This document shows, piece by piece, positions 51,251-62,995 of a stretch of DNA of 64,000 bases (position 1 is the first letter of the stretch; each line of letters opens with the position of its first letter). Origin of the DNA: Pseudomonas sp. 2FG (GTDB lineage Bacteria > Pseudomonadota > Gammaproteobacteria > Pseudomonadales > Pseudomonadaceae); assembly GCF_005502935.1 (NCBI RefSeq), contig NZ_SCMP01000009.1:124001-188000 (forward strand). The letters run 5' to 3'. Made by a program: the position numbers and the translations under genes. Below the pieces are notes generated by a model. It saw nothing but the letters and a program-made list of their open reading frames with translations, ran no database searches and had not been told where the DNA came from.

Positions 51251-53983
51251 ATGGCCACTATCCACGTAGACGGCAAAGCGCTCGAAGTCGACGGTGCGGA
51301 CAACCTGCTACAGGCTTGTCTCTCGCTCGGCCTCGACATCCCCTACTTCTGCTGGCATCCGGCGCTCGGTAGCGTCGGCGCCTGCCGCCAGTGTGCGGTG
51401 AAGCAGTACAGCGACGAGAACGATAAACGCGGACGTCTGGTCATGTCCTGCATGACGCCGGCCACCGATAACAGCTGGATTTCCATCGACGACGAGGAAG
51501 CCAAGCAGTTCCGCGCCAGCGTCGTCGAATGGCTGATGACCAACCACCCGCACGACTGCCCGGTGTGCGAGGAAGGCGGTCACTGCCACCTGCAAGACAT
51601 GACGGTGATGACCGGCCACAACGAGCGCCGTTATCGCTTCAGCAAGCGCACCCATCAAAATCAAGAATTGGGGCCGTTTATCGGCCACGAGATGAACCGC
51701 TGCATCGCCTGCTACCGCTGCGTGCGCTTCTACAAGGACTACGCCGGCGGTACCGACCTCGGGGTGTTTGGCGCCCACGACAACGTCTACTTCGGCCGCG
51801 TCGAAGACGGCACCCTGGAAAGCGAATTCTCCGGCAACCTCACCGAGGTCTGCCCGACCGGTGTGTTCACCGACAAGACCCACTCCGAGCGCTACAACCG
51901 CAAGTGGGACATGCAGTTCGCCCCAAGCATCTGTCATGGCTGCTCGAGCGGCTGCAACATCAGCCCCGGTGAACGCTACGGCGAGATCCGCCGTATCGAG
52001 AACCGCTACAACGGCTCGGTCAACCACTACTTCCTCTGCGACCGCGGCCGCTTTGGTTATGGCTACGTCAACCGCGAAGACCGTCCACGCCGGCCGCAAC
52101 TGGCAGGCAGCAACGTCCAACTGAGCCTGGATGGCGCCCTGGACAAGGCCGCCGAGCTGCTGCGCGGGCGCAACATCGTCGGCATCGGCTCGCCGCGCGC
52201 CAGCCTGGAAAGCAACTTCGCCCTGCGCGAGCTGGTCGGTACCGAGCACTTCTACTCCGGCATCGGCGCCACTGAACTGGATAACCTGCGCCTGGTGCTG
52301 CAAGTGCTGCAGGACAGCCCGCTGCCGATTCCAACGATGCGCGAAATCGAAGAGCACGATGCGGTATTCGTGCTCGGCGAAGACTTGACCCAGACCGCCG
52401 CGCGCATGGCCCTGGCCCTGCGCCAGACGGTCAAAGGCAAGGGCGTCGAAATGGCCGCCGCGATGAAGCTCCAGCCCTGGCTGGACGCCGCGGTGAAGAC
52501 CATCGCCCAGCACGAGTTAAACCCGCTGTTTATCGCCAGCCTGGCGGAAACCAAGCTGGACGACGTGGCCGCGGAATGCGTGCATGCCGCGCCGGACGAT
52601 CTGGCCCGCATCGGTTTCGCCGTAGCTCACGCGCTGGATGCCAGCGCACCGGCCGTGGCCAACCTCGACCCGGAAGCGGCCGAGCTGGCTCAGCGCATCG
52701 CTGCGGCCCTGCTCGCGGCCAAGCGTCCGCTGATCATCGCCGGCACCTCGCTGGGCAATAAAGCCTTGATCGAGTCGGCGGCGAACATCGCCAAGGCGCT
52801 CAAACTGCGCGAGAAGAATGGCTCCCTCAGCCTGGTGGTGGCCGAAGCCAACAGCCTTGGCCTCGTCATGCTGACTAATAAGGAGCTGGGTGGCGACTCG
52901 GCCGACGCTGCGCTGCACGCGCTGATCTCCGGTCAGGCCGACGCCGTGGTGGTGCTGGAAAACGATCTCTACACCCGCGCCGATGCTGCCGTGGTCGATG
53001 CGGCCTTGCAGGCCGCCAAAGTCGTGATAGTCGCTGACCATCAGCAAACCGCCACCACTGCCCGTGCACACTTGATTCTGCCAGCCGCTAGTTTCGCCGA
53101 GGGCGACGGCACCCTGGTCAGCCAGGAAGGCCGCGCTCAGCGTTTCTTCCAGGTCTACGATCCGACCTTCTACGACGACAAAGTCATGGTTCACGAAGGC
53201 TGGCGCTGGCTGCATGCCCTGCGCAGCACCTTGCTGGATCAGCCGGTGGACTGGACGCTGCTCGACCACGTGACGGAAGCCACCGCGGCGAGCACGGCGC
53301 TCCTGGCCGGCATCCGCAATGCGGCACCCAGCGCCTCGTTCCGCATCAAGGGCATGAAACTCGCTCGTGAGCCGCTGCGTTACAGCGGTCGTACCGCCAT
53401 GCGTGCCGATATCAACGTGCATGAGCCGCGTGCCTCGCAGGACAAAGACACCGCGTTCGCCTTCTCCATGGAAGGCTATTCGGGTTCCGCCGAGCCGCGT
53501 CAGCAGATTCCCTTCGCCTGGTCGCCAGGTTGGAACTCGCCGCAAGCCTGGAACAAATTCCAGGCCGAAGTCGGCGGCCATCTGCGTGCCGGTGATCCGG
53601 GCGCACGCCTGATCGAACCGAAAGGCGACGGCCTATCCTGGTTTGCCAGCGCTCCGCAGCCCTTCAATCCAGCTCCGGGCACCTGGCAAGTGGTGCCGTT
53701 CTATCACCTGTTCGGCAGCGAAGAGAACTCCTCCCGCGCCGCGCCGGTGCAAGAGCGCATTCCCCAGCCGTATGTCGCCCTGGCTAAATCCGAAGCGGAT
53801 CGCCTGGGGGTGAATGACGGTGCCATGCTCAGCCTGAACGTGGCCGGGCAGCCGCTGCGACTGCCGCTGCGTATCAGCGCAGAGCTGAGCGCCGGTCTGG
53901 TGGCCTTGCCGGTTGGCCTGGCTGGTATTCCATCGGCACTCGCCGGTAAATCCGCCGACTCCCTGCAGGAGGCCGCACAATGA
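51251..53983 (+). CDS. nuoG: NADH-quinone oxidoreductase subunit G
   Basis: A 910-residue subunit. The N-terminal ferredoxin-like part carries three or four Fe-S clusters ([49 protein letters not shown]), followed by [10 protein letters not shown] (N7-type site), then a molybdopterin-oxidoreductase-like domain without cofactor. The ATG at 51251 begins [13 protein letters not shown]. Almost 100 bp separate it from nuoF. Confidence 0.97.
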   Translation: MATIHVDGKALEVDGADNLLQACLSLGLDIPYFCWHPALGSVGACRQCAVKQYSDENDKRGRLVMSCMTPATDNSWISIDDEEAKQFRASVVEWLMTNHPHDCPVCEEGGHCHLQDMTVMTGHNERRYRFSKRTHQNQELGPFIGHEMNRCIACYRCVRFYKDYAGGTDLGVFGAHDNVYFGRVEDGTLESEFSGNLTEVCPTGVFTDKTHSERYNRKWDMQFAPSICHGCSSGCNISPGERYGEIRRIENRYNGSVNHYFLCDRGRFGYGYVNREDRPRRPQLAGSNVQLSLDGALDKAAELLRGRNIVGIGSPRASLESNFALRELVGTEHFYSGIGATELDNLRLVLQVLQDSPLPIPTMREIEEHDAVFVLGEDLTQTAARMALALRQTVKGKGVEMAAAMKLQPWLDAAVKTIAQHELNPLFIASLAETKLDDVAAECVHAAPDDLARIGFAVAHALDASAPAVANLDPEAAELAQRIAAALLAAKRPLIIAGTSLGNKALIESAANIAKALKLREKNGSLSLVVAEANSLGLVMLTNKELGGDSADAALHALISGQADAVVVLENDLYTRADAAVVDAALQAAKVVIVADHQQTATTARAHLILPAASFAEGDGTLVSQEGRAQRFFQVYDPTFYDDKVMVHEGWRWLHALRSTLLDQPVDWTLLDHVTEATAASTALLAGIRNAAPSASFRIKGMKLAREPLRYSGRTAMRADINVHEPRASQDKDTAFAFSMEGYSGSAEPRQQIPFAWSPGWNSPQAWNKFQAEVGGHLRAGDPGARLIEPKGDGLSWFASAPQPFNPAPGTWQVVPFYHLFGSEENSSRAAPVQERIPQPYVALAKSEADRLGVNDGAMLSLNVAGQPLRLPLRISAELSAGLVALPVGLAGIPSALAGKSADSLQEAAQ

Positions 53984-54990
53984 TGAATTGGCTGACTCCC
54001 GAAGTGATCGACGTGATCCTGGCGGTGATCCGCGCCATCGTGATCCTGCTCACGGTGGTGATCTGTGGCGCGCTGTTGAGCTGGGTCGAACGCCGTTTGC
54101 TGGCACTCTGGCAGGATCGCTACGGCCCGAACCGGGTCGGGCCGTTCGGCATGTTTCAGATCGCCGCCGACATGGTCAAGATGTTCTTCAAGGAAGACTG
54201 GACACCGCCGTTCGCCGACAAGGTGATCTTCACCCTGGCACCGGTGGTGGCCATGAGCGCCTTGTTGATCTCCTTCGCGATCATCCCGATCACCCCGACC
54301 TGGGGTGTCGCGGACCTGAACATCGGCTTGCTGTTCTTCTTCGCCATGGCCGGCCTGTCGGTGTACGCCGTGCTGTTCGCCGGTTGGTCGAGCAACAACA
54401 AGTTCGCCCTGCTCGGCGCCCTGCGCGCCTCGGCCCAGACTCTGTCGTACGAGGTCTTCATGGGCCTGGCGCTGATGGGCATAGTGGCGCAGGCTGGCTC
54501 GTTCAACATGCGCGACATAGTCGACTACCAGGCGCAGAACCTGTGGTTCATCATTCCGCAGTTCTTCGGCTTCTGTACCTTCTTCATCGCTGGCGTGGCG
54601 GTGACTCACCGTCACCCCTTCGACCAGCCGGAAGCAGAACAGGAATTGGCCGACGGCTATCACATCGAATATGCCGGGATGAAATGGGGCATGTTCTTCG
54701 TCGGCGAGTACATCGGCATAGTGCTGATCTCGGCGCTGCTGGTGACCTTGTTCTTCGGTGGCTGGCATGGCCCGTTCGGTCTCCTGCCATCGATTCCGTT
54801 CATCTGGTTCGCGCTCAAAACCGGCTTCTTCATCATGCTGTTCATCCTGTTGCGCGCCTCTATTCCGCGCCCACGCTATGACCAGGTGATGGCCTTCAGC
54901 TGGAAGTTCTGCCTGCCACTGACCTTGATCAACCTGCTGGTGACCGCGGCGCTGGTGTTGTCCAACAGCCCGTCCGGCATGGCTCAGTGA
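53980..54990 (+). CDS. nuoH: NADH-quinone oxidoreductase subunit H
   Basis: A 336-residue membrane subunit with eight or more helices that connects the quinone site to the proton channels. [20 protein letters not shown] and [13 protein letters not shown] are conserved. Overlaps nuoG by 4 bp. Confidence 0.97.
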   Translation: MMNWLTPEVIDVILAVIRAIVILLTVVICGALLSWVERRLLALWQDRYGPNRVGPFGMFQIAADMVKMFFKEDWTPPFADKVIFTLAPVVAMSALLISFAIIPITPTWGVADLNIGLLFFFAMAGLSVYAVLFAGWSSNNKFALLGALRASAQTLSYEVFMGLALMGIVAQAGSFNMRDIVDYQAQNLWFIIPQFFGFCTFFIAGVAVTHRHPFDQPEAEQELADGYHIEYAGMKWGMFFVGEYIGIVLISALLVTLFFGGWHGPFGLLPSIPFIWFALKTGFFIMLFILLRASIPRPRYDQVMAFSWKFCLPLTLINLLVTAALVLSNSPSGMAQ

Positions 54991-55000
54991 GGAGACGAAA

Positions 55001-55549
55001 ATGATCAAAGAAATCCTACACATAGTGCATGGCACCTATACCCAGGTGCGCAGCCTGGTAATGATCTTCTCCCACGCGTTTCGCAAGCGCGACACCCTGC
55101 AATATCCGGAAGAGCCGGTGTATCTGCCGCCGCGTTACCGTGGCCGTATCGTCCTGACCCGCGACCCTGATGGTGAAGAGCGCTGCGTAGCCTGCAACCT
55201 CTGTGCGGTAGCCTGCCCGGTCGGCTGCATCTCGTTGCAGAAAGCCGAAACCGAGGATGGCCGCTGGTATCCCGAGTTTTTCCGGATCAATTTCTCGCGC
55301 TGCATTTTCTGTGGCCTGTGCGAGGAAGCCTGCCCGACCACTGCAATTCAGCTCACCCCGGACTTCGAGATGGCTGAGTTCAATCGTCAGGAGTTGGTGT
55401 ACGAGAAGGAAGACCTGCTGATCTCCGGCCCAGGCAAGAATCCGGATTACAACTTCTATCGCGTTGCCGGTATGGCCATCGCCGGCAAGCCGAAAGGCGC
55501 CGCGCAGAATGAAGCCCAGCCCATCAACGTGAAAAGCCTGCTGCCTTAA
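55001..55549 (+). CDS. nuoI: NADH-quinone oxidoreductase subunit I
   Basis: A 182-residue ferredoxin-type subunit with two 4Fe-4S clusters (N6a, N6b), from [18 protein letters not shown] and [22 protein letters not shown] precedes the ATG. Confidence 0.97.
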   Translation: MIKEILHIVHGTYTQVRSLVMIFSHAFRKRDTLQYPEEPVYLPPRYRGRIVLTRDPDGEERCVACNLCAVACPVGCISLQKAETEDGRWYPEFFRINFSRCIFCGLCEEACPTTAIQLTPDFEMAEFNRQELVYEKEDLLISGPGKNPDYNFYRVAGMAIAGKPKGAAQNEAQPINVKSLLP

Positions 55550-55559
55550 GGACCAGTTT

Positions 55560-55697
55560 ATGTCTGCTGCGCTTGGTGATGCTGCGTTGAAAACAGGGTC
55601 GGAATGCTCATTGACTACAGTCAACTGCGCTTCCTCGCCTGTTTTCGCCTTGCCTAACCTGCGCTCGCGACGACCTAAACAGGTCCTACGGATTAAA
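55560..55697 (+). CDS. Possible 45-residue ORF between nuoI and nuoJ
   Basis: The 159-bp gap between nuoI and nuoJ is unusual in this tight operon. It contains an open frame of 45 codons starting MSAALGDAALKTG and ending SRRPKPGPTD, with AAGGA at 7 nt before the ATG, and its stop lies 11 bp before nuoJ. The product is unlike a complex I subunit. Low-complexity, basic C-terminus; no family recognised. Confidence 0.3.
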
Positions 55698-55708
55698 TAA
55701 GGAAGATT

Positions 55709-56212
55709 ATGGAATTCGCTTTCTACTTCGCTTCAGGCGTCGCCGTGGTGTCCACCTTGCGGGTGATCACCAATACCAATCCGGTCCACGCCCTGCTCTA
55801 CCTGATCATCTCGCTGATGGCGGTATCGATGACCTTCTTCGCCCTCGGCGCGCCGTTCGCCGGTGCGTTGGAGATCATCGTCTACGCTGGCGCCATCATG
55901 GTGCTGTTCGTCTTCGTGGTGATGATGCTCAACCTTGGCCCAGTCGCCGCCGAACAGGAACGCGCCTGGCTCAAGCCCGGTATCTGGGGCGGCCCCGCGC
56001 TGCTCTCGGCGCTGCTGCTGGCTGAACTGCTTTATGTGCTGCTGGGTAACCCGAGTGCTGGAGCGATCGGCCAGACTACCGTGGACGCCAAGGCGGTCGG
56101 TATCAGCCTGTATGGCCCCTATCTGATGGTCGTGGAGCTCGCCTCCATGCTGCTGCTGGCCGCAGTGGTCGCGGCTTTCCACCTCGGCCGTCACGAGGCG
56201 AAGGAACAATAG
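55709..56212 (+). CDS. nuoJ: NADH-quinone oxidoreductase subunit J
   Basis: A 167-residue membrane subunit with five helices. The third helix with [19 protein letters not shown] includes the pi-bulge region important for coupling. AAGGAAG is upstream. Confidence 0.97.
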   Translation: MEFAFYFASGVAVVSTLRVITNTNPVHALLYLIISLMAVSMTFFALGAPFAGALEIIVYAGAIMVLFVFVVMMLNLGPVAAEQERAWLKPGIWGGPALLSALLLAELLYVLLGNPSAGAIGQTTVDAKAVGISLYGPYLMVVELASMLLLAAVVAAFHLGRHEAKEQ

Positions 56213-56214
56213 TT

Positions 56215-56535
56215 ATGAATTCGATGATGAACTCAATTCCCCTGGAGCACGGCCTGGCCGTCGCGGGCGTGCTGTTCTGCCTCGGCCTGGTCGGCCTGAT
56301 GGTACGCCGCAACATCCTCTTCGTACTGATGAGCCTGGAGATCATGATGAACGCCGCAGGTCTGGCCTTCATCGTCGCCGGCAGCCGCTGGGCACAGCCT
56401 GACGGTCAGGTCATGTTCATTCTGGTCCTGAGCTTGGCTGCGGCCGAAGCCAGTATCGGCCTGGCGGTCCTGATGCAGCTGTACCGCCGCTTCCACACCC
56501 TCGATATCGACGCTGCCAGCGAGATGCGCGGATGA
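56215..56535 (+). CDS. nuoK: NADH-quinone oxidoreductase subunit K
   Basis: A 106-residue, three-helix membrane subunit. The conserved Glu residues of the proton path lie in [15 protein letters not shown] and [13 protein letters not shown]. The start is ATG 56215, with AAGGA 9 nt upstream; ATG at 56224 or 56227 gives a length nearer the usual 102. Confidence 0.96.
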   Translation: MNSMMNSIPLEHGLAVAGVLFCLGLVGLMVRRNILFVLMSLEIMMNAAGLAFIVAGSRWAQPDGQVMFILVLSLAAAEASIGLAVLMQLYRRFHTLDIDAASEMRG

Positions 56536-58385
56536 ACCTTCTATTTCTAACCTGTGTATTCCCTCTGCTCGGCTTCCTGCTGCTCTCGTTCTCGCGCGGC
56601 AGATGGTCGGAAAACTTCTCGGCGCTGATCGGCGTGGGTTCGGTCGGACTCTCCGCACTGATCACCGCCGGGATCATCTGGCAATTCAACGTCGCACCGC
56701 CTGAAGGTGGCGTGTACAGCCAACTGCTCTGGCAGTGGATGTCGGTGGACGGCTTCACACCGAGCTTCACCCTCTATCTGGACGGCCTGTCGCTGACCAT
56801 GCTCGGCGTCGTCACTGGCGTTGGCTTCCTGATCCACCTGTTCGCCTCCTGGTACATGCGTGGTGAGGCCGGTTACTCGCGCTTCTTCTCCTACATGAAC
56901 CTGTTCATCGCCAGCATGCTGTTTCTGGTGCTCGGCGATAACCTGCTGTTCCTCTACTTCGGTTGGGAAGGCGTGGGTCTGTGCAGTTACCTGTTGATCG
57001 GCTTCTACTACAGCAACCGCAACAACGGTAACGCGGCGCTCAAGGCCTTCATCGTCACCCGCATCGGCGACGTGTTCATGGCCATCGGCTTGTTCACTCT
57101 GTTCGTCCAACTCGGCACCCTGAACATCCAGGAACTGCTGGTCCTGGCACCCCAGAAGTTCGCTGTCGGCGATACCTGGATGGTCCTGGCGACGCTGATG
57201 CTACTCGGTGGCGCAGTGGGTAAATCCGCTCAGCTGCCGCTGCAGACCTGGCTGGCCGATGCGATGGCAGGCCCGACGCCGGTCTCCGCCCTGATCCACG
57301 CGGCGACCATGGTTACCGCCGGCGTCTACCTGATTGCCCGGACCCACGGTCTGTTCGCCCTGGCACCGAGCATTCTCGAGCTGGTCGGCATAGTCGGCGG
57401 CATCACCCTGGTACTCGCCGGTTTTGCCGCGCTGGTACAGACCGATATCAAACGTATCCTCGCCTACTCGACCATGAGCCAGATCGGCTACATGTTCCTG
57501 GCGCTGGGTGTCGGTGCCTGGGACGCGGCGATCTTCCACCTGATGACCCACGCCTTCTTCAAGGCGCTGCTGTTCCTCGCCTCCGGTGCGGTGATAGTCG
57601 CCTGCCACCACGAACAGAACATCTTCAAGATGGGCGGCTTGTGGAAGAAGCTGCCGCTGGCCTATGCGAGCTTTATCGTCGGTGGCGCCGCGTTGGCGGC
57701 CCTGCCGCTGCTCACCGCGGGTTTCTACTCGAAGGATGAAATCCTCTGGGAGGCGTTCGCCAGTGGCCACCAGTCGCTGCTGTATGCCGGTCTGGCCGGG
57801 GCCTTCATGACCTCGCTGTACACCTTCCGGCTGATCTTCATCACCTTCCACGGCGAAGTGCAGACCGAAGCCCACGCGGGCCACGGCGTCGCGCATTGGT
57901 TACCGCTGTCGTTGCTGATCGTACTCTCGACCTTCGTCGGCGCACTGATCACCCCGCCACTCGCCGGCGTCTTGCCGCAGAGCGTCGGGCATGCCGGTGG
58001 CGAAGCCCAACACAGCCTGGAAATCGCCTCGGGCGCCATTGCGCTGGCCGGTATTCTGCTGGCTGCGCTGCTGTTCCTCGGCAAGCGCCGCTTCGCCAGC
58101 GCACTAGCCGCCAGTGCACCGGGACGCTTTCTCTCGGCCTGGTGGTTCGCCGCCTGGGGCTTCGACTGGCTGTACGACAAGCTGTTCGTCAAACCCTATC
58201 TGTGGCTGACCCAGCTATTCGCACATGACCCCATCGACCACAGCATCGGCTTGATTCCGCGCCTGACGCGGGGCGGGCACAAACTTATGAGTCGTACCGA
58301 AACCGGCAATCTGCGCTGGTATGCGGCCTCCATCGCCGGCGGTGCAGTACTGGTGCTGGGCGCCGTACTGCTGGTCACTGTCTGA
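56532..58385 (+). CDS. nuoL: NADH-quinone oxidoreductase subunit L
   Basis: A 617-residue antiporter-like subunit and the distal proton pump, with the long lateral helix at the C-terminus. Core segments: [38 protein letters not shown] and [17 protein letters not shown]. Overlaps nuoK by 4 bp. Confidence 0.97.
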   Translation: MNLLFLTCVFPLLGFLLLSFSRGRWSENFSALIGVGSVGLSALITAGIIWQFNVAPPEGGVYSQLLWQWMSVDGFTPSFTLYLDGLSLTMLGVVTGVGFLIHLFASWYMRGEAGYSRFFSYMNLFIASMLFLVLGDNLLFLYFGWEGVGLCSYLLIGFYYSNRNNGNAALKAFIVTRIGDVFMAIGLFTLFVQLGTLNIQELLVLAPQKFAVGDTWMVLATLMLLGGAVGKSAQLPLQTWLADAMAGPTPVSALIHAATMVTAGVYLIARTHGLFALAPSILELVGIVGGITLVLAGFAALVQTDIKRILAYSTMSQIGYMFLALGVGAWDAAIFHLMTHAFFKALLFLASGAVIVACHHEQNIFKMGGLWKKLPLAYASFIVGGAALAALPLLTAGFYSKDEILWEAFASGHQSLLYAGLAGAFMTSLYTFRLIFITFHGEVQTEAHAGHGVAHWLPLSLLIVLSTFVGALITPPLAGVLPQSVGHAGGEAQHSLEIASGAIALAGILLAALLFLGKRRFASALAASAPGRFLSAWWFAAWGFDWLYDKLFVKPYLWLTQLFAHDPIDHSIGLIPRLTRGGHKLMSRTETGNLRWYAASIAGGAVLVLGAVLLVTV

Positions 58386-58423
58386 AATGAATTTGCGCAT
58401 TTGCGAAAGGAATTGAGCCCGTC

Positions 58424-59956
58424 ATGATTCTGCCTTGGCTAATCCTGATCCCCTTTATCGGCGGCCTGTTGTGCTGGCAAGCGGAGCGCTTCGGCGCCAC
58501 CGCACCACGCTGGATCGCCATGTTGACCATGCTTCTATTGCTGGGTCTCGGCCTCTGGCTATGGGCCACCGGCGACTACAGCCTGGCCCCCGCCCCTGGC
58601 ACCGACCCGACCTGGACCCTCGAGTTCAAGCTCCAGTGGATCGAGCGTTTCGGCATCAACGTGCACCTGGCGCTGGATGGCCTGTCGCTGCTGATGATCC
58701 TGCTCACCGGCCTGCTCGGTGTGCTCTCGGTCATGTGCTCCTGGAAGGAAATCCAGCGCCACGTCGGTTTCTTCCACCTCAACCTGATGTGGATTCTCGG
58801 CGGCGTGGTCGGCGTGTTCCTCGCGCTCGATCTGTTCCTGTTCTTCTTCTTCTGGGAAATGATGCTGGTGCCGATGTACTTCCTCATCGCGCTCTGGGGT
58901 CACAGCTCATCGGACGGCAAGAAGACCCGGATTTACGCGGCGACCAAATTCTTCATCTACACCCAGGCCAGCGGCCTGATCATGTTGGTGGCGATTCTTG
59001 GCCTGGTCTTCGTCAATTACAGCCAGAGCGGCGTGATCACCTTCGATTACACCCTGTTGCTCAAGGCTGAACTGCCGCCGACTAGCGAATACATCCTGAT
59101 GCTTGGCTTCTTTATCGCCTTCGCCGTCAAGCTGCCAGTGGTGCCCTTCCACTCCTGGCTACCGGATGCGCATGCACAGGCGCCGACCGCCGGCTCCGTC
59201 GACCTCGCCGGTATTCTGCTGAAAACCGCGGCCTATGGCATGCTGCGTTTCGCCCTGCCACTGTTCCCGAATGCCTCGGCCGAGTTTGCACCGTTTGCCA
59301 TGACCCTGGGCCTCATCGGGGTTTTCTACGGCGCCATCCTGGCGTTCGCGCAAACCGACATCAAACGCCTGGTCGCCTATTCCAGCGTCTCGCACATGGG
59401 CTTTGTACTGATCGGTATCTATTCCGGCAGCCAGTTGGCCCTGCAAGGCGTGGTGCTGCAGATGCTCGCCCACGGTCTATCCGCGGCGGCACTGTTTATT
59501 ATCTGCGGCCAGCTCTATGAGCGTACCCACACCCGTGACATGCGTGAGATGGGCGGCCTGTGGTCACGCATCGCCTACTTGCCAGGGATTAGTCTGTTCT
59601 TCGCTGCCGCTTCATTGGGACTGCCGGCAACCGGTAACTTCCTTGGCGAATTCCTGATCCTGCTCGGTATCTTCAAGAGCGTGCCGTGGGTCACCGTTAT
59701 CGCCACCTCTGGTCTGGTGTTCGCTTCGGTTTACTCACTGATCATGATCCACCGTGCCTACTTCGGCCCGAGCAAGTCGGACCAGGTACTGCGTGGCCTG
59801 AACGCTCGTGAGCTGCTCATGGTGATCGGCTTGGCCGTGTTGCTGATCCTGCTCGGGATTTACCCGCAGCCGGTGCTCGATACCTCCGACGCCACCATGC
59901 ATGGCGTTCAGCAGTGGCTCGGTGCCGCTTTCACTCAACTCGCTTCGGCCCGGTAG
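58424..59956 (+). CDS. nuoM: NADH-quinone oxidoreductase subunit M
   Basis: A 510-residue antiporter-like subunit. Key residues: the Glu in [19 protein letters not shown] and the Lys in [24 protein letters not shown] precedes the ATG. Confidence 0.97.
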   Translation: MILPWLILIPFIGGLLCWQAERFGATAPRWIAMLTMLLLLGLGLWLWATGDYSLAPAPGTDPTWTLEFKLQWIERFGINVHLALDGLSLLMILLTGLLGVLSVMCSWKEIQRHVGFFHLNLMWILGGVVGVFLALDLFLFFFFWEMMLVPMYFLIALWGHSSSDGKKTRIYAATKFFIYTQASGLIMLVAILGLVFVNYSQSGVITFDYTLLLKAELPPTSEYILMLGFFIAFAVKLPVVPFHSWLPDAHAQAPTAGSVDLAGILLKTAAYGMLRFALPLFPNASAEFAPFAMTLGLIGVFYGAILAFAQTDIKRLVAYSSVSHMGFVLIGIYSGSQLALQGVVLQMLAHGLSAAALFIICGQLYERTHTRDMREMGGLWSRIAYLPGISLFFAAASLGLPATGNFLGEFLILLGIFKSVPWVTVIATSGLVFASVYSLIMIHRAYFGPSKSDQVLRGLNARELLMVIGLAVLLILLGIYPQPVLDTSDATMHGVQQWLGAAFTQLASAR

Positions 59957-59963
59957 TTGCGCT

Positions 59964-61433
59964 ATGGAATTCACCACTCAACACTTCATCGCCCTGCTGC
60001 CGCTACTGGTGGTCAGCGCCACCATTGTCGTCGTGATGCTGGCGATTGCCTGGCGCCGCAACCACTCGCAGACCTTCATCCTCTCGGTGATCGGCCTGAA
60101 CCTGGCATTGCTGTCGATCATCCCGGCACTCAAAGTGGCCCCCTTGGCAGTCACCGACCTGATGCAGGTGGATAATTTCGCCTGCTTCTACATGGCGCTG
60201 ATCCTGGCCGCCACCTTGGCCTGTGTGACCCTGGCGCATGCCTATATGGGTGATGCGAAGGTTGGCTATCCAGGTAACCGCGAGGAACTCTACCTGTTGA
60301 TTCTGCTGGCTGCGGCGGGCGGCATGGTGCTGGTCAGCGCGCAGCATCTGGCGGGCCTGTTTATCGGCCTGGAACTGCTCTCGGTACCGGTCTACGGCAT
60401 GGTCGCCTACGCCTTCTTCGACAAGCGCTCGCTGGAAGCCGGCATCAAGTACATGGTGCTCTCGGCCGCCGGCTCCGCGTTCCTGCTGTTCGGCATGGCG
60501 CTGTTGTATGCCGATGCGGGCAGCCTGAGCTTCGCCGGGATCGGCGCCAAGCTCGCGGCAACCGGCGTGCAGAGTGCAGTGGCACAGATTGGCCTGGGGA
60601 TGATGCTGGTCGGCCTGGCCTTCAAGCTCTCGCTGGTACCCTTCCACCTATGGACACCGGACGTCTATGAGGGGGCACCGGCACCGGTCGCGGCCTTCCT
60701 CGCCACCGCCAGCAAGGTCGCGGTATTCGCGGTGCTGCTGCGCCTGTTCCAACTGTCGCCGGCGGCCAACGGCGGCCTGCTGAACGATGCCCTGACCGTG
60801 ATCGGCATAGCCTCGATCCTGATCGGCAACCTGCTGGCGCTGATGCAGAACAACCTCAAGCGCCTGCTCGGTTATTCCTCCATCGCCCACTTCGGTTACC
60901 TGCTGATCGCCCTGATCGCCAGCAAAGGCCTGGCCGTCGAGGCGATCGGCGTTTACCTGGTGACCTACGTGCTGACCAGCCTCGGCGCCTTCGGTGTCAT
61001 CACGCTGATGTCCACGCCTTTCAGCGGCCGCGATTGCGATGCGTTGTACGAGTATCGCGGGCTGTTCTGGCGGCGGCCGTACCTGACCGCCGTACTGGCG
61101 GTGATGATGCTGTCGCTGGCCGGTATTCCGCTGACTGCCGGCTTTATCGGCAAGTTCTATGTGATCGCCGTCGGCGTGCAGTCGCAGCAGTGGTGGCTAC
61201 TCGGTTCTCTGGTGCTCGGCAGCGCCATTGGCGTCTTCTACTACCTGCGGGTGATGGTCACGCTGTTCCTGATCGAGCCCAACCTGCGTCGCCACGATGC
61301 GCCCTTCAACTGGGGCCAGCGCACCGGCGGCATCATGCTCTTGGCTATCGCGCTGCTGGCGTTCGTCCTTGGCTTGTACCCGCAACCACTGCTGGAGCTG
61401 GTGCAGCAAGCAGGACTGATCGCCGCGGGTTAA
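59964..61433 (+). CDS. nuoN: NADH-quinone oxidoreductase subunit N
   Basis: A 489-residue antiporter-like subunit and last gene of the operon. [15 protein letters not shown] and [20 protein letters not shown] are conserved. The start is [12 protein letters not shown] (ATG 59964), 7 bp after nuoM; the upstream open frame runs inside nuoM. Confidence 0.97.
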   Translation: MEFTTQHFIALLPLLVVSATIVVVMLAIAWRRNHSQTFILSVIGLNLALLSIIPALKVAPLAVTDLMQVDNFACFYMALILAATLACVTLAHAYMGDAKVGYPGNREELYLLILLAAAGGMVLVSAQHLAGLFIGLELLSVPVYGMVAYAFFDKRSLEAGIKYMVLSAAGSAFLLFGMALLYADAGSLSFAGIGAKLAATGVQSAVAQIGLGMMLVGLAFKLSLVPFHLWTPDVYEGAPAPVAAFLATASKVAVFAVLLRLFQLSPAANGGLLNDALTVIGIASILIGNLLALMQNNLKRLLGYSSIAHFGYLLIALIASKGLAVEAIGVYLVTYVLTSLGAFGVITLMSTPFSGRDCDALYEYRGLFWRRPYLTAVLAVMMLSLAGIPLTAGFIGKFYVIAVGVQSQQWWLLGSLVLGSAIGVFYYLRVMVTLFLIEPNLRRHDAPFNWGQRTGGIMLLAIALLAFVLGLYPQPLLELVQQAGLIAAG

Positions 61434-61448
61434 ACCCCGTGCATGACA

Positions 61449-61484
61449 GAAGAAACCCGGCCGAGTGCCGGGTTTCTTGTTTTG
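61449..61484 (+). terminator. Terminator of the nuo operon
   Basis: AGAAACCCGGC/GCCGGGTTTCT stem with a short loop, followed by TGTTTT, 15 bp after nuoN. Confidence 0.85.
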
Positions 61485-61566
61485 CAACATGGTCTCAGTA
61501 TGGCGGCCCCAGCACGCTCGGCGCCCTTGAGCCTGTTGTATAAACACGGCGCAAAGTCCAACGACT

Positions 61567-61755
61567 TTAGAGCAGCATCCCCCCGAGTGGAGCGGCATGG
61601 CTTGCCCGGCGTTCGCCAAGGGCATGTAACCCGGCGATATGCAGGCCAATTAAGGCCACGGCGAACCAGGGTAAATTGCCATGCAGTTCTTCCGCGGTCT
61701 CATGCAGCCAATCATTCAGCGTCACTTAGGGCAACGGGAACAGTCCACCAGCCAT
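61567..61755 (-). pseudogene. Cytochrome b561 C-terminal remnant
   Basis: On the minus strand the frame reads MAGGLFPLP, a stop (TAA at 61728-61726), then VTLNDWLHETAEELHGN, LPWFAVALIGLHIAGLHAL and a short basic tail. The GLFPLP motif, the HE-x5-H pair and the LIGLHIAGLHA helix match the last part of cytochrome b561 (CybB-like) proteins, where His residues bind haem. The in-frame stop and the absence of the first three helices show decay. The plus-strand promoter of the next gene overlaps its 5' side. Confidence 0.5.
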
Positions 61756-61783
61756 GCAGCCATCATTCATGCGCTGAAGTCTC

Positions 61784-61811
61784 TTGGTCTGGCCGCGCGG
61801 GCCTCTATAAT
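61784..61811 (+). promoter_or_regulatory. Promoter of the patatin-like gene
   Basis: TTGGTC, 16 bp and TATAAT, 27 bp before the start codon; a good vegetative-type promoter. Confidence 0.6.
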
Positions 61812-61837
61812 CGCGGCCTTGCGTGATGGAGGCCAAC

Positions 61838-62917
61838 ATGAGCGCGATTCAAATCAAGTTTCCCGCCCTAACCCTGAAAGCCGGCCCACAGGCCTATGCG
61901 CGTATCCGTGACACAGGTTTGCGCCCGGCAGACGTGGGCATTTTGCCGGGTGCGGCCGGCGGCCCGAAAGCGCTGGGTATTCAGGGCCTGGACTTGGCGC
62001 TGTTCGGCGACTGGCTGCCACGGGCACCCCGCGAGCGCGCGCTGATTGGCGCCTCGATCGGTTCCTGGCGCTTCGCCAGCGCCTGCCTGCCGAACGCCGC
62101 ACAAGGCCTCCGCCGCCTCGGTGAGTTGTACAGCGCGCAGCGTTTCGCCAAGGGTGTGAGCATGGCCGAGGTGTCGCACAGCTGCAGGCGGATGCTCGAC
62201 GAACTGCTCGATGGTCAGGACTCGCATATCCTCAGCAACCCGTACTACCGCCTCAATGTGATGGTGGTGAAGAGCCTCGGCCTGCTCGCCCATGATCGGC
62301 GTAGCGCACTCGGCCTAGGGTTGTCCTCGGTAATCGGCAACAACCTGCTCGGCCGCCCGCGCCTGGCCAAGCACTTCGAACGGGTGATTCTGCACGATGC
62401 CCGCTTGGCACCACCGCTGGCAGCACTCAACGACTTTCCCTCGCGCTACCTGCCTCTGGACACCGGCAACCTGCGCCATGCCCTGCTGGCTTCCGGCTCC
62501 ATCCCTATGGTGATGGAAGGCGTGCGCGACATCCCTGGTGCTGGCGCCGGGACTTATCGCGACGGCGGCCTGCTCGACTATCACCTCGATCTGCCCTACA
62601 GCGGCAGCGATGTGGTGCTCTACCCGCACTTCACCGACAAGGTCATCCCCGGGTGGTTCGACAAGGGGCTGCCATGGCGCCGCGCCGATACCACCCGCCT
62701 GCAGAACGTGTTGCTACTCGCCCCCTCGCGCGAGTACCTGGCCCGCCTGCCCCACGGCAAGCTGCCCGACCGTAAGGATTTCAGCCGCTATCTGGGTGAC
62801 GACGCCGGGCGCGAACGCTACTGGCACACAGCGATGGATGAAAGCCGCCGGCTCGGCGATGAGTTCCTCGAGCTGGTGGATAATGGTCGCCTCGGCGCCC
62901 AGCTGCAAGCACTCTGA
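61838..62917 (+). CDS. Patatin-like phospholipase family protein
   Basis: A 359-residue hydrolase with the patatin catalytic dyad: nucleophile Ser in GASIGSWRF (GxSxG) and Asp in TYRDGGLLDYH (DGG). PGAAGGPKALGIQG is the oxyanion-hole glycine loop. No signal peptide is apparent. The start is the ATG at 61838 with GGAGG 6 nt upstream. The lipid or ester it acts on is unknown. Confidence 0.87.
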   Translation: MSAIQIKFPALTLKAGPQAYARIRDTGLRPADVGILPGAAGGPKALGIQGLDLALFGDWLPRAPRERALIGASIGSWRFASACLPNAAQGLRRLGELYSAQRFAKGVSMAEVSHSCRRMLDELLDGQDSHILSNPYYRLNVMVVKSLGLLAHDRRSALGLGLSSVIGNNLLGRPRLAKHFERVILHDARLAPPLAALNDFPSRYLPLDTGNLRHALLASGSIPMVMEGVRDIPGAGAGTYRDGGLLDYHLDLPYSGSDVVLYPHFTDKVIPGWFDKGLPWRRADTTRLQNVLLLAPSREYLARLPHGKLPDRKDFSRYLGDDAGRERYWHTAMDESRRLGDEFLELVDNGRLGAQLQAL

Positions 62918-62995
62918 TCGAGCGTTTCCCGCAAGCCGATTGAAGCGGCGACAACCGCGCGCTAGGCTGCCACGTGCGCAACCAGGGAGAGGTTC

